From positions 1 through 34,593 of the forward strand of contig CAJBSZ010000207.1 of the NCBI GenBank assembly GCA_903958395.1: a stretch of 34,593 bases of DNA, in the 5' to 3' direction. Below, piece by piece: positions 19,438 through 27,796 of this stretch. The stretch's first letter is position 1. Each line of letters opens with the position of its first letter. Source of the stretch: an uncultured bacterium (GTDB lineage Bacteria > Verrucomicrobiota > Kiritimatiellia > CAIKKV01 > CAITUY01). The position numbers and the translations under genes are program-made. The notes under the pieces were generated by a model. It saw only the letters and a list, made by a program, of their open reading frames with translations, was not told the DNA's origin and did no database searches.

Positions 19438-21213
19438 ATGATAAATCCGGCGTCCATGTTCCCCTTGACCCTCGTGATAGGGCTTCTCGCGGCTTTGCGG
19501 CCCACGATCGCTCCGGCGGCATTGGAACTGCGCGAAGTGGTGCTCGACGGCAAGACGTACCACCTCGCAACGCCGGCGGGGCGGGATCACCTTGAAAAGA
19601 CCACTCCCCGGATCTTCATTCCAGCGGGCACGCGCAAGGCGATCTTCCACATGGACGAGCGGAATGAGCCCGGCCAACCGCAGCACCGCCTCCGCTATAA
19701 GCTCGAGGGGCATGACACCACGTGGCGTGACATTGACCAGGACTACGGCATGCGAATCATGGTCGGATATGTGGATGACGAAATGCATCCGCTCGGCGCG
19801 CTCACCGAAACCCACGCGGGCGAATCCCCCGGATGGCGAGGATCCCCAGCCAACTCGCCCTTCCAGCCTTTCGCCAAGTCAGGAGTCGCGCCCGAGCGAA
19901 CTGCGGCGGTTCGCATTACCCTTTTCTCGCACGGCCTCCTGCCGCTCGTCGGGGCCTTGGCGGTCGACAATATCGTGCTACAAATCGTGACCCCTACCAC
20001 CCTGACCACCAACCGGATTCGCTTTGCGATCACGTCGGGCATCGCGCTGGACCAGCCGATGGGCGTGCCCACCGGCTGGATAAGGCAGGGGAAAAAGGGA
20101 GAAATCGCCCAATTGGCCATCCGCAATTCGCCCACTCCGCACCCGGTGTTCTATCTCTACGATGCCGACAAGGAGGAATTTGGGGTTTGGGCCTCGGATG
20201 GCCACCAGATCCGGGCACAACCAGGGGATGAAGTCACGCTCCGCTGGGAAGCGGCCTATAGCATCGGCGGGTTCGGCCCGGCCGTGGCAACCTACGGCCC
20301 CATCCCTCCCGGGGACTATCGTTTCAGGATCGCGGCGGCGACCCCCGACGGAACACTCACCGGCGAGGAGTTCTGGATTCCCGTGAAGGTCTATATCCCC
20401 CTCTACCGCCAAGCCTGGTTCTGGATGTTGCTTGGCTCTATCTTCTGCGTCATGCTGAGCATTGGCCTGCTCGTATTCCGGAACCGGCACATGCGCCAGA
20501 AGCTCAAGCTGCTGGAGTCTCAACAGGCAGTGGAAGAGGAGCGCACGCGGATTTCACGGGATCTCCACGATGATATCGGTGCCGGCCTGACGGAAATCGC
20601 CATGCAGTGTGGACTTATCCAGCAGGATCTGTCCGCCGTCACCATTCCCCCGAAGACCAATAGCCGGATCGCCCGTATTTGCGAGGCCGCAGTCGACCTG
20701 ACCCGCAAGGTGGATGAGATCGTATGGGCCGTCAATCCCTCCAACGATACCCTCTACCGCTTCGCCCATTACCTGGCCCAGACAACGCGACAGTCGCTCG
20801 ACGCCGTAGAGATGCCGTTGCGGTTCGAAATGCCGCAGGAGATCCCCTCCCTTCCGATGAGCGGGCAGATCCGGCACACACTTTTTCTCGTGGTACGTGA
20901 AGCCTTGGCCAACGCGATCAAACATGCCCAAGCCACCCGGATCCGCGTGGGCATCCGCCTCGCGGATCAAACACTGGCCCTTTGCATCGAGGATAATGGC
21001 CGCGGCATCGCCGTTCATCCCGAATCGCCTGTCGGGACCCAGAACGGGTTGCGCAACATGCGCCTCAGGATGGAGGAAATCGGCGGAGGCTTCACGCTCA
21101 CAAGCCAGCCCGGCCAATTCACGCGCGTCGAGATCACCCTGCCATTCCCGAAACTGAAAGGAGTCCGTCATGTCTTCAAACAAGGCTCGTCAAACCCGCA
21201 TCGTGATCGTTGA
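19438..21213 (+). CDS. Membrane sensor histidine kinase (HisKA_3/NarL type) with Y_Y_Y-like periplasmic segments
   Basis: TM segment WFWMLLGSIFCVMLSIGLLVF; H-box EEERTRISRDLHDDIGAGLTEIAMQ; ATPase region REALANAIKHA and EDNGRGI; periplasmic RLRYKLEGHDTTWRD and PPGDYRFRIAAATPDG. Confidence 0.92.
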   Translation: MINPASMFPLTLVIGLLAALRPTIAPAALELREVVLDGKTYHLATPAGRDHLEKTTPRIFIPAGTRKAIFHMDERNEPGQPQHRLRYKLEGHDTTWRDIDQDYGMRIMVGYVDDEMHPLGALTETHAGESPGWRGSPANSPFQPFAKSGVAPERTAAVRITLFSHGLLPLVGALAVDNIVLQIVTPTTLTTNRIRFAITSGIALDQPMGVPTGWIRQGKKGEIAQLAIRNSPTPHPVFYLYDADKEEFGVWASDGHQIRAQPGDEVTLRWEAAYSIGGFGPAVATYGPIPPGDYRFRIAAATPDGTLTGEEFWIPVKVYIPLYRQAWFWMLLGSIFCVMLSIGLLVFRNRHMRQKLKLLESQQAVEEERTRISRDLHDDIGAGLTEIAMQCGLIQQDLSAVTIPPKTNSRIARICEAAVDLTRKVDEIVWAVNPSNDTLYRFAHYLAQTTRQSLDAVEMPLRFEMPQEIPSLPMSGQIRHTLFLVVREALANAIKHAQATRIRVGIRLADQTLALCIEDNGRGIAVHPESPVGTQNGLRNMRLRMEEIGGGFTLTSQPGQFTRVEITLPFPKLKGVRHVFKQGSSNPHRDR

Positions 21214-21838
21214 GGATGATGCCCGGCTACGCCGGGTGTACGCGGAGGTCTTCGAAAACGCGCGGAACTGCGCTGTTGTTGGGTCTTTTGCCGATGGCGC
21301 GAGCGCGATCAGCGGCGCTCCCCCGTTGAAGCCGGACGTGATCTTCATGGACATCAACCTGCCCGACACCACGGGTGTCGCCTGCGTGGAGACCCTGTCG
21401 CCGCTCCTGCCCGACTGCAGGATCCTGATGCTGACGATCTACCAGGATTCCGATGTCATCTTCAACGCGCTGGCCGCCGGTGCCCATGGCTATCTGGTGA
21501 AACCGATCATGCCCCGGGAAATGATCGCCTCGGTCGAAACGATCCAGTCCGGCGGCGCCCCGATAAGCCCCTCGATCGCCAGGAAAGTGATTGACTTCTT
21601 CCATCGCACGCCGCGGCCCGCCTCCGAGTCCCCCGCCCCGGATCTTATGCTGTCGGCCCGGGAGCAACAGGTGCTCGATCACCTGGTCAACGGGCTCTCC
21701 CAGAAGGAGATGGCCGACAACCTGGGCATCGCTATCTCAACCGTCAACACCTATGTGCAACGCATCTACGAGAAGTTGCACGTCCGCAGCCGCCGCGAAC
21801 TCATCGCCCAGCACACCCCGGGCAGAAACCAGGCGTAA
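21170..21838 (+). CDS. NarL/FixJ-family response regulator
   Basis: Receiver RIVIVEDDARLRR...DVIFMDINLPDTTG...GYLVKP; LuxR-type HTH LSAREQQVLDHLVNGLSQKEMADNLGIAISTVNTYVQRIYEKLHVRSR; overlaps the kinase by 44 nt; GGAG RBS. Confidence 0.96.
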   Translation: MSSNKARQTRIVIVEDDARLRRVYAEVFENARNCAVVGSFADGASAISGAPPLKPDVIFMDINLPDTTGVACVETLSPLLPDCRILMLTIYQDSDVIFNALAAGAHGYLVKPIMPREMIASVETIQSGGAPISPSIARKVIDFFHRTPRPASESPAPDLMLSAREQQVLDHLVNGLSQKEMADNLGIAISTVNTYVQRIYEKLHVRSRRELIAQHTPGRNQA

Positions 21839-21898
21839 GCCCGGGGACAACGCCGGCAGAGCCGCGTCAATCCCGCGACCAGATCCAGCTGGTCCTCC

Positions 21899-21917
21899 TG
21901 TCGCTAATTTCACGACA
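21899..21917. promoter_or_regulatory. Candidate operator TGTCGCTAATTTCACGACA
   Basis: 5-bp terminal inverted repeat TGTCG/CGACA; 14/19 identical to 19351-19369; about 107 bp upstream of the GH3 start. Confidence 0.5.
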
Positions 21918-22023
21918 TGACGGGCAGGCGCCAACAGAGCTATAGTCACCGGAATTGACGCCTCAGCCGCGCCCTGTAGACAAGCGCGACAGGCTGACAT
22001 CGCAAATCGAAAAAGGAACCACG

Positions 22024-24294
22024 ATGAACCACAACGACCATGCTATCGAAATATTGATCCAGCGCATGACCCTCAAGGATAAGATTGCGCAGATCACCGG
22101 CATCTGGCTGCCCGACCTCCTGGAAGGGGATCGGTTGTCTCTCGAAAAGTGCCGAACCCTGATCCCCAACGGTATCGGCCATGTGTCCCAGTTCTCCTCC
22201 TGCGTGACGCTGGATCCCGCGACGCTCCGCCAAGTGGTCATGGATTTGCAGCATTATTTGAGAACCGAGACGCCCACGCGCATCCCGGCCATCTTCCACG
22301 AGGAGGCGATCACCGGTTTTGCCGCGCGCGGCGCGACGACCTTTCCCCAGCAAATAGGCATGGGCTGCTCGTGGAATCCCGAGCTGCTTGAGCGCAACAC
22401 CCGTGCCACGGCCCGCCTTATGCGGCAAATGGGGGCCACCCATGCCCTTTCCCCAATGCTCGACATCTGTCGCGATCCCTGTTGGGGCCGTGTTGAGGAA
22501 AGTTTCGGGGAGGACCCCTATCTATCCGCCCGAATGGGCCTGGCTTTCGTTCGCGGCCTGCAGGGAAACGACCTGGCCCAGGGAGTTGCGGCGACGAGCA
22601 AGCATTTCGCTGGTCATGGTGGGGGAACCGAGGATCCGCGAACCTTGTGGGAGGATATCCTGTTCCCCCACGAGGTCGCCATCCGCCTGGGCGGCGCCGA
22701 AAGCGTCATGCCCGGTTACCATAGTGTCAATGGCGTGCCCTGTACTGCCTCGAAGGAATTGTTCACGGATATCCTGCGAGACCTCTGGGGCTTCGAGGGT
22801 TTGGCGGTTTCCGATTATGGATCCGTCGAACAGGTCTTTTCCAACTTCAAGCAGGCGCCGGATGTCCAGGGTGCAGCCGTCAAATCCCTGCTGGCGGGCA
22901 TCGATGTCGAACTGCCGCGCGGTGTTGCCTACCCCTTGCTGGCCGCCGCGCTGCAGGCGGGAAATGTCGCGATGCCCGATATCGATCGGGCTGTCCGACG
23001 CGTCCTGCGGCTGAAGGCCCGGCTGGGCCTGCTCGCCGCAGAAACTCCCTTGACGTCCCAAGGCCCTATGGACATGGATCCACCTGAAAATCGGGCCTTC
23101 GCTTATGAATCCGCCTGCCAGGCCGTGGTCTTGCTGAAGAATGACGGAATTCTTCCCCTCGCCGGCATCCGTTCCATCGCCCTGGTTGGACCCAATGCCG
23201 ACGCCGTGCAGTCGCTGTGCGGCGATTACACCTACCAGTCACTCTCCGCCTATTGGTGGAATCTGCCCACCGATCCGGACCATCCCCGGCTCGTGACCCT
23301 GCTGGAAGGCCTTAAGGCTGCGGCCGCTGGCGCGGAGGTGCGCCATGAGCGTGGCTGCGACTGGTCCGGTCCCCTCGGCGCCGCAACGGATCCCTTGGAC
23401 TACTCGATCGGCGACGAGCGCCTTCGCAAACGCAAGGCCCAACAGCAGCGCTTGAGCGATCGCCCCACCGATCCCGAGCGGGCCGTGCAAATGGCCCGCG
23501 AAAGCGATGTGATCATCGCCGCCATGGGGGAAAATCTTTTCTTATGCGGCGAGGGACGCAACCGCACCCCGCCATGCCTCCCAGGTGACCAGGAGGCCTT
23601 CCTCGAGCAACTATCGCAGACCGGAAAGCCGCTGATCCTTGTCCTGTTCGGAGGGCGGCCCATGCTCCTCAATCGCGTCGAGCCCCTTTGCCGCGCGATC
23701 ATCCATGCCTGGTATCCCGGCGAGGAGGGAGGGAGGGCCGTTGCCGACATTCTCTTCGGCACCGTCAATCCCACAGCAAAATTGTGCATGTCCATACCGC
23801 ATGAGGACGCGAGTCAACCCAGTTGGTATGGTGACGGCTATCGCGCCAGACCGCTGTATCCGTTCGGGCATGGACTCAGTTACACTCGCTTTGGCTACCG
23901 TGACCTGGCCATGCCGCAAATGGCCAACCTCGGCGCGGAGTGGATCCCCATCAGTTTCACGCTTCAGAACGAGGGGCCACGGGAAGGAGCGGAAATCGCC
24001 CAGCTATACGTGCGGGATCCTTTGGGGGATCTTCGACTCAAGGGCTTCACCCGGGTGATGCTGGGTGTCGGCGAGTCCCGCCGGATCACCTTCCTGCTCT
24101 CCCCGCAGCAACTGGCGCGCCATGACGGCAACAAGGGCTTCGTCGTTATCCCCGGCTCGTATCAGGTCATGATCGGCGCTTCGTCGTTGGACGCACGCCT
24201 CTCGGCCCCCTTGACGCTCGACGGAAATCGAGTCGCAATCCGTAACCGTTCAACCTTCTTCAGTGAAACCGTGATCTCTGCGAACCCTCAATAA
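22024..24294 (+). CDS. Glycoside hydrolase family 3 (beta-glucosidase/BglX-like)
   Basis: Start MNHNDHAIEILIQRMTLKDKIAQITG after AAAGGAA; SKHFAGHGG; SVMPGYHSVNGVPCTASKELFTDILRDLWGFEGLAVSDYGSVEQ (catalytic Asp motif); VLLKNDGILPL; C-terminal fibronectin-III-like domain. Confidence 0.95.
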   Translation: MNHNDHAIEILIQRMTLKDKIAQITGIWLPDLLEGDRLSLEKCRTLIPNGIGHVSQFSSCVTLDPATLRQVVMDLQHYLRTETPTRIPAIFHEEAITGFAARGATTFPQQIGMGCSWNPELLERNTRATARLMRQMGATHALSPMLDICRDPCWGRVEESFGEDPYLSARMGLAFVRGLQGNDLAQGVAATSKHFAGHGGGTEDPRTLWEDILFPHEVAIRLGGAESVMPGYHSVNGVPCTASKELFTDILRDLWGFEGLAVSDYGSVEQVFSNFKQAPDVQGAAVKSLLAGIDVELPRGVAYPLLAAALQAGNVAMPDIDRAVRRVLRLKARLGLLAAETPLTSQGPMDMDPPENRAFAYESACQAVVLLKNDGILPLAGIRSIALVGPNADAVQSLCGDYTYQSLSAYWWNLPTDPDHPRLVTLLEGLKAAAAGAEVRHERGCDWSGPLGAATDPLDYSIGDERLRKRKAQQQRLSDRPTDPERAVQMARESDVIIAAMGENLFLCGEGRNRTPPCLPGDQEAFLEQLSQTGKPLILVLFGGRPMLLNRVEPLCRAIIHAWYPGEEGGRAVADILFGTVNPTAKLCMSIPHEDASQPSWYGDGYRARPLYPFGHGLSYTRFGYRDLAMPQMANLGAEWIPISFTLQNEGPREGAEIAQLYVRDPLGDLRLKGFTRVMLGVGESRRITFLLSPQQLARHDGNKGFVVIPGSYQVMIGASSLDARLSAPLTLDGNRVAIRNRSTFFSETVISANPQ

Positions 24295-24322
24295 GCGATA
24301 TTTTTCATTCAGGAGACAAATC

Positions 24323-25405
24323 ATGACGAAACGCGAGATTATCAAGACCCTCTTGGCCAAGCAGCTTCCCGAGCGCGTGGGGTTGCACGAGCATTTCTGG
24401 CCCTACATCTGCGAGAACGCGTGGCAGCGGCAAGGCATTGCGCCCGGCACGGACTTCGTCCAGCGGTTTAACCTCGATCTGCGAAGCGTCGCCTGGTACA
24501 GCACACCCGCTCCGCGGCCGGATCTCGCCAAGGTCGCGGAGGAATCGGACGAGTGGGTAGTCAAGCGGGACGGCTGGGGCACCTCGCTAAAGACCTGGAA
24601 ATTCAAGGCCGGCACGCCGGAGCACGTGGACTTCACGGTAACGTCACCCGACGCATGGAGGCGGGAATTCCGCGACGCCTTCGAGGCGATCGACGTCCGC
24701 AAGAGTTTCGATTTCGCCACCATCAAGCAGAATTACACGAAGGCCATGGCCGGCGAGGAATTCGTCACCTACTCGGGGTTGTTCGTGTTCGAGGAAATGC
24801 GCCGGATCATGGGCGACGTCGCCATGCTCGAATCCCTGCTGCTGGAGCCGGAGTGGATTCACGACTTCAACACCCTGGTCACGCGCAAGTGCATGCAGTA
24901 TTTCGAGTACCTGTTCCGGGAGGTCGGCCTGCCCGACGGCATCCACATGTACGAGGATCTCGGCTACACGGCATCCTGCTTCGCATCTCCCGAGGCGCAC
25001 CGCGCGCTGGTGTTACCCTACCACAAGAAACTCTTCGGGATGTTCAAGGATTATAAGCTGCCCATCATCATGCACACCTGCGGCGATTTCCGGCCGCATC
25101 TCGACAGCATCGTCGAGGCCGGGGTGGATTGCATCCAAGCTTTGGAAGCCAAGACCGGCATGAACGTGGTGAAACTGGCGGAGCAGTACAAGGACAAGCT
25201 GTGCTTCATGGGCAACATAGACATTCGCGCGCTGGAAAGCGGCGACCGCGACCGCATCCGGGAGGAGTGCCTGGGCAAGCTCAACGGCATGAAAGCGTTG
25301 CGCGCCCCCTACATCTACATGTCCGACCACTCGATCCCACCCAGCGTTTCTTTGGCCGACTACGAATTCATGCTGCAACTATTCTGGCAGAACTGCCACT
25401 ATTAA
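24323..25405 (+). CDS. Uroporphyrinogen decarboxylase (UroD/MtaA) superfamily protein
   Basis: MHTCGDFRPHLDSIVEAGVDCIQALEAKTGMNVVKLAEQYKDKLCFMGNIDIRALESG; AGGAG RBS; directly downstream of GH3. Confidence 0.88.
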   Translation: MTKREIIKTLLAKQLPERVGLHEHFWPYICENAWQRQGIAPGTDFVQRFNLDLRSVAWYSTPAPRPDLAKVAEESDEWVVKRDGWGTSLKTWKFKAGTPEHVDFTVTSPDAWRREFRDAFEAIDVRKSFDFATIKQNYTKAMAGEEFVTYSGLFVFEEMRRIMGDVAMLESLLLEPEWIHDFNTLVTRKCMQYFEYLFREVGLPDGIHMYEDLGYTASCFASPEAHRALVLPYHKKLFGMFKDYKLPIIMHTCGDFRPHLDSIVEAGVDCIQALEAKTGMNVVKLAEQYKDKLCFMGNIDIRALESGDRDRIREECLGKLNGMKALRAPYIYMSDHSIPPSVSLADYEFMLQLFWQNCHY

Positions 25406-25441
25406 CCTAACCGGCATAGCCGGAATTATGGTGTTCGCCGA

Positions 25442-25642
25442 TTATTTTACGGCTTCAATCAGTTGCATGTCAGACTTGAGCAACCGATTGACAACAGCCG
25501 ATATGTCGGAACGCCTGCTGGAGGCAATTTTTTCTACAAAACTCAATACATCCGAATCGAGATAGACGGGCAAGTTCATTTTCGCATCTGGTCGAAAGAA
25601 TTTGCCACGCTCTCCTTTTGAAAAGTCATATTCCTTTTTCAT
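25442..25642 (-). CDS. BrnA-like antitoxin (ribbon-helix-helix type)
   Basis: 66 aa downstream of a BrnT-like ORF (1-nt gap, TGAaATG); FRPDAKMNLPVYLDSDVLSFVEKIASSRRSDISAVVNRLLKSDM. Confidence 0.65.
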   Translation of the reverse strand: MKKEYDFSKGERGKFFRPDAKMNLPVYLDSDVLSFVEKIASSRRSDISAVVNRLLKSDMQLIEAVK

Positions 25643-25643
25643 T

Positions 25644-25949
25644 TCATTTCTCCATGTACTGACTGATTTCCCGCTTTACGGCCTTCCGAGACGAAATAAT
25701 CCGAATACAGGCGCTTGATCCACTTCTTTCCCGGTAGGTGTGATGGATCACCAAAACTCCACCACTGGCCGAAAGGCCAATCGTCACCCAGCGGTCTTCG
25801 GTTTTGCTGTGCTCCTCATCAAACACAGTGATGGCCCTGGGGTCACGGAAAACATGCGTCGCTTGCTCGAATCGCACACCATGATTTTTCCGGTTAAGGC
25901 GATCTTTTGCGGGATCCCACTCGAAATCATAATTCATCGGGTTGCCCAT
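25644..25949 (-). CDS. brnT: BrnT-like ribonuclease toxin
   Basis: YDFEWDPAKDRLNRKNHGVRFEQATHVFRDPRAITVFDEEHSKTEDRWVTIGLSASGGVLVIHHTYRE...RIISSRKAVKREISQY is the classic BrnT pattern. The start could be the internal Met at 25937. Confidence 0.9.
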   Translation of the reverse strand: MGNPMNYDFEWDPAKDRLNRKNHGVRFEQATHVFRDPRAITVFDEEHSKTEDRWVTIGLSASGGVLVIHHTYRERSGSSACIRIISSRKAVKREISQYMEK

Positions 25950-25969
25950 TTTTTATTCATGTGCCCGGC

Positions 25970-25997
25970 ATTGTACGACAAGTGGGACGAAAATCAA
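25970..25997 (-). promoter_or_regulatory. Candidate sigma70-type promoter of the brnT-like/antitoxin pair
   Basis: Minus strand TTGATT (25992-25997), 16-nt spacer, TACAAT (25970-25975), overlapped by the short inverted repeat TTGT-ACG-ACAA. Confidence 0.4.
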
Positions 25998-26067
25998 TCC
26001 GATGTCTTTGATCATTTTTTGCAAACGTCCTACTCTCGGGCGGCGAGCCCCAGGAGGTCAAAATATC

Positions 26068-26295
26068 AAGTATTTGCCGTTTTCATTTACCGAGCATGGA
26101 GCCATTATGGCGGCGAACGTTTTACGATCTGAACAGGCCGAGGAAATGAGCGTCGCCGTGGTACGTGCCTTTGTCCGGTTACGCCGACTCGCTCTGTCAG
26201 TCGAGGGGCTTGCCCGGAAGGTCGCTGCCCTTGAAAATAAGTACGATGCCAGTTTCCGCGCCGTCTTTGATGCCATCCGGGACCTCGTGGAGGGG
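26068..26295 (+). pseudogene. Remnant of an ORF6N-domain (phage/accessory) protein, C-terminal part only
   Basis: KYLPFSFTEHGAIMAANVLRSEQAEEMSVAVVRAFVRLRRLALSVEGLARKVAALENKYDASFRAVFDAIRDLV matches the usual ORF6N C-terminal region; no N-terminal domain in frame upstream. Confidence 0.7.
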
Positions 26296-26323
26296 CAGAA
26301 TGGGGTAAGCCACCCGAAATTCC

Positions 26324-26352
26324 TTGCCCGAGCCCTGCCCTTTCTTTATACA
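26324..26352 (+). promoter_or_regulatory. Candidate promoter TTGCCC-N17-TATACA for the radical SAM pair
   Basis: Hexamers 26324-26329 and 26347-26352 with 17-nt spacing; the -10 ends 7 nt before the ATG at 26360. Confidence 0.3.
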
Positions 26353-26359
26353 ACCCCGA

Positions 26360-27796
26360 ATGAAATTTCTACTGGTCAGGCCTCCTGTTTTTCTCCGGGT
26401 AGCGGAACGGTTTCATGCGTTCCTCCACCTGGAGCCGCTTGACCTTGAAATCGTCGCGGCCGGAATCGGACCCGGCCATGAAATCCGGATCCTCGATCTG
26501 ACACTCAACCAGCGCTCGGCGATGTCCGATTTTAAATCGGTCATGAAAACGTTCGCCCCCGATGTCGTCGGATTCGGCGGGTATTCCAACCAGGCCGGCA
26601 ATATCAAGGAGCTCGCCCGGCTCGCCAAACAAATCCAGCCTGGCGTGAAAACTATCGTGGGCGGTGTTCATGCCACCATTGTCCCGGAGGATTTCCAGCT
26701 GCCCGGCACCCTCGACTGGGTCGTCCGCGGCGAAGGCTCGACGGCCATCCGGGAACTGATCACCCACTGGGAAGCCGGAACCACCGTCCCGGAAAGCGAC
26801 CGGATCCTCCCCACCGGAAGCCCAGCTTATGCCGCGCTCGCGGCCCTGCCGCCCCCCGCCCTCCCGGACTACGATGCCCTGCCCTGGCCGCGCCGTGACC
26901 TGGTGGATCGATCCCGTTATTTCTGCGTCTGGGCCGGTGCCCGCGATGAGCGCGTCAAAACCCTCTTCCCGCGCGTCGCCACCCTGCGAACCAGCACCGG
27001 CTGCCCGCATCGCTGCAATTTCTGCGTGGTTCACTACCTTGCCAATGGAAAATATCTGCAGCGAACCCCGGCGGATGTCGTCGCGGAAATCGAGGCCGTC
27101 CCCGAAACCCACATTTATTTCGTGGATGACGAGATGTTCATCAGCGCGAAGCGGGCGGAGGCCATCGGCCGGCTCCTGCTGGAGAAGGGCATTCAAAAAC
27201 GCTACATCAGCTGGGCGCGAAGCGACACGATCTGCAAGCATCCTGATCTTTTCAAGCTCTGGAAGCAGGCAGGCCTGGAAGTGGTCTATGTCGGACTCGA
27301 GTCGCTGGAAAGCAAGACTCTCACCGATTACAACAAAGGGGTTCAGCCCGACACCAACCGGCGCGCCATCGAAATCCTGCGGGAACTGGACATCATTCTC
27401 CACGCCGCCCTCATGGTGAACCCGGACTTCACGGCAGACGACTTTGTCCGGCTTCGCAACAGCCTGAAGGAAGTGGCTCCGGCGGAAATCTCCTTTACCG
27501 TCTTCTCCCCGCCGCCGGGGACCCCGCTCTGGAACCAGCACAAGGACCGCTTCATCTGCAAGGATCCCCACGCCTTCTATGACTGCATGCACACCATTAT
27601 GCCGACCCGGCTTCCCCTGAAAACCTTTTACCGCTATTTCTCGCTCCTGTACCTTTTCGGATTCCGCCACAATCCCTGGCGAAGCCGCCGCATCAAGGCG
27701 CCCTTCCGGGATCTGGTGCGTCTCTTTATCTCCGGTGCCCGTTGCGGCCATGCGTTGAAAACGATCTACAAGGAGTACGACCGATCACAGTGGTGA
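26360..27796 (+). CDS. B12-binding-domain radical SAM protein
   Basis: N-terminal Rossmann-like segment DVVGFGGYSNQAGNIKELARLAKQIQPGVKTIVGGVHATIVPEDF; radical SAM CPHRCNFC (CX3CX2C). Start at MKFLLVRPP. Confidence 0.9.
   Translation: MKFLLVRPPVFLRVAERFHAFLHLEPLDLEIVAAGIGPGHEIRILDLTLNQRSAMSDFKSVMKTFAPDVVGFGGYSNQAGNIKELARLAKQIQPGVKTIVGGVHATIVPEDFQLPGTLDWVVRGEGSTAIRELITHWEAGTTVPESDRILPTGSPAYAALAALPPPALPDYDALPWPRRDLVDRSRYFCVWAGARDERVKTLFPRVATLRTSTGCPHRCNFCVVHYLANGKYLQRTPADVVAEIEAVPETHIYFVDDEMFISAKRAEAIGRLLLEKGIQKRYISWARSDTICKHPDLFKLWKQAGLEVVYVGLESLESKTLTDYNKGVQPDTNRRAIEILRELDIILHAALMVNPDFTADDFVRLRNSLKEVAPAEISFTVFSPPPGTPLWNQHKDRFICKDPHAFYDCMHTIMPTRLPLKTFYRYFSLLYLFGFRHNPWRSRRIKAPFRDLVRLFISGARCGHALKTIYKEYDRSQW

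Noticed and set aside
21877-21894. GACCAG-ATCCAG-CTGGTC hairpin after the response regulator gene
   Set aside because: 6-bp stem without a T-tract; cannot be distinguished from chance.
25411-25423. CCGGC-ATA-GCCGG hairpin as a terminator between the UroD-like gene and the antitoxin gene
   Set aside because: Only a 5-bp stem and no U-tract on either strand.
25942-26442. Intact 166-aa gene
   Set aside because: Only the ORF6N C-terminal segment is recognisable; the ends of the ORF are random-looking and overlap the radical SAM start.
26369-27751. 460-aa minus-strand ORF opposite the first radical SAM gene
   Set aside because: Shadow ORF of a GC-rich coding region; low-complexity, no recognisable motif, while the plus frame has clear radical SAM motifs.
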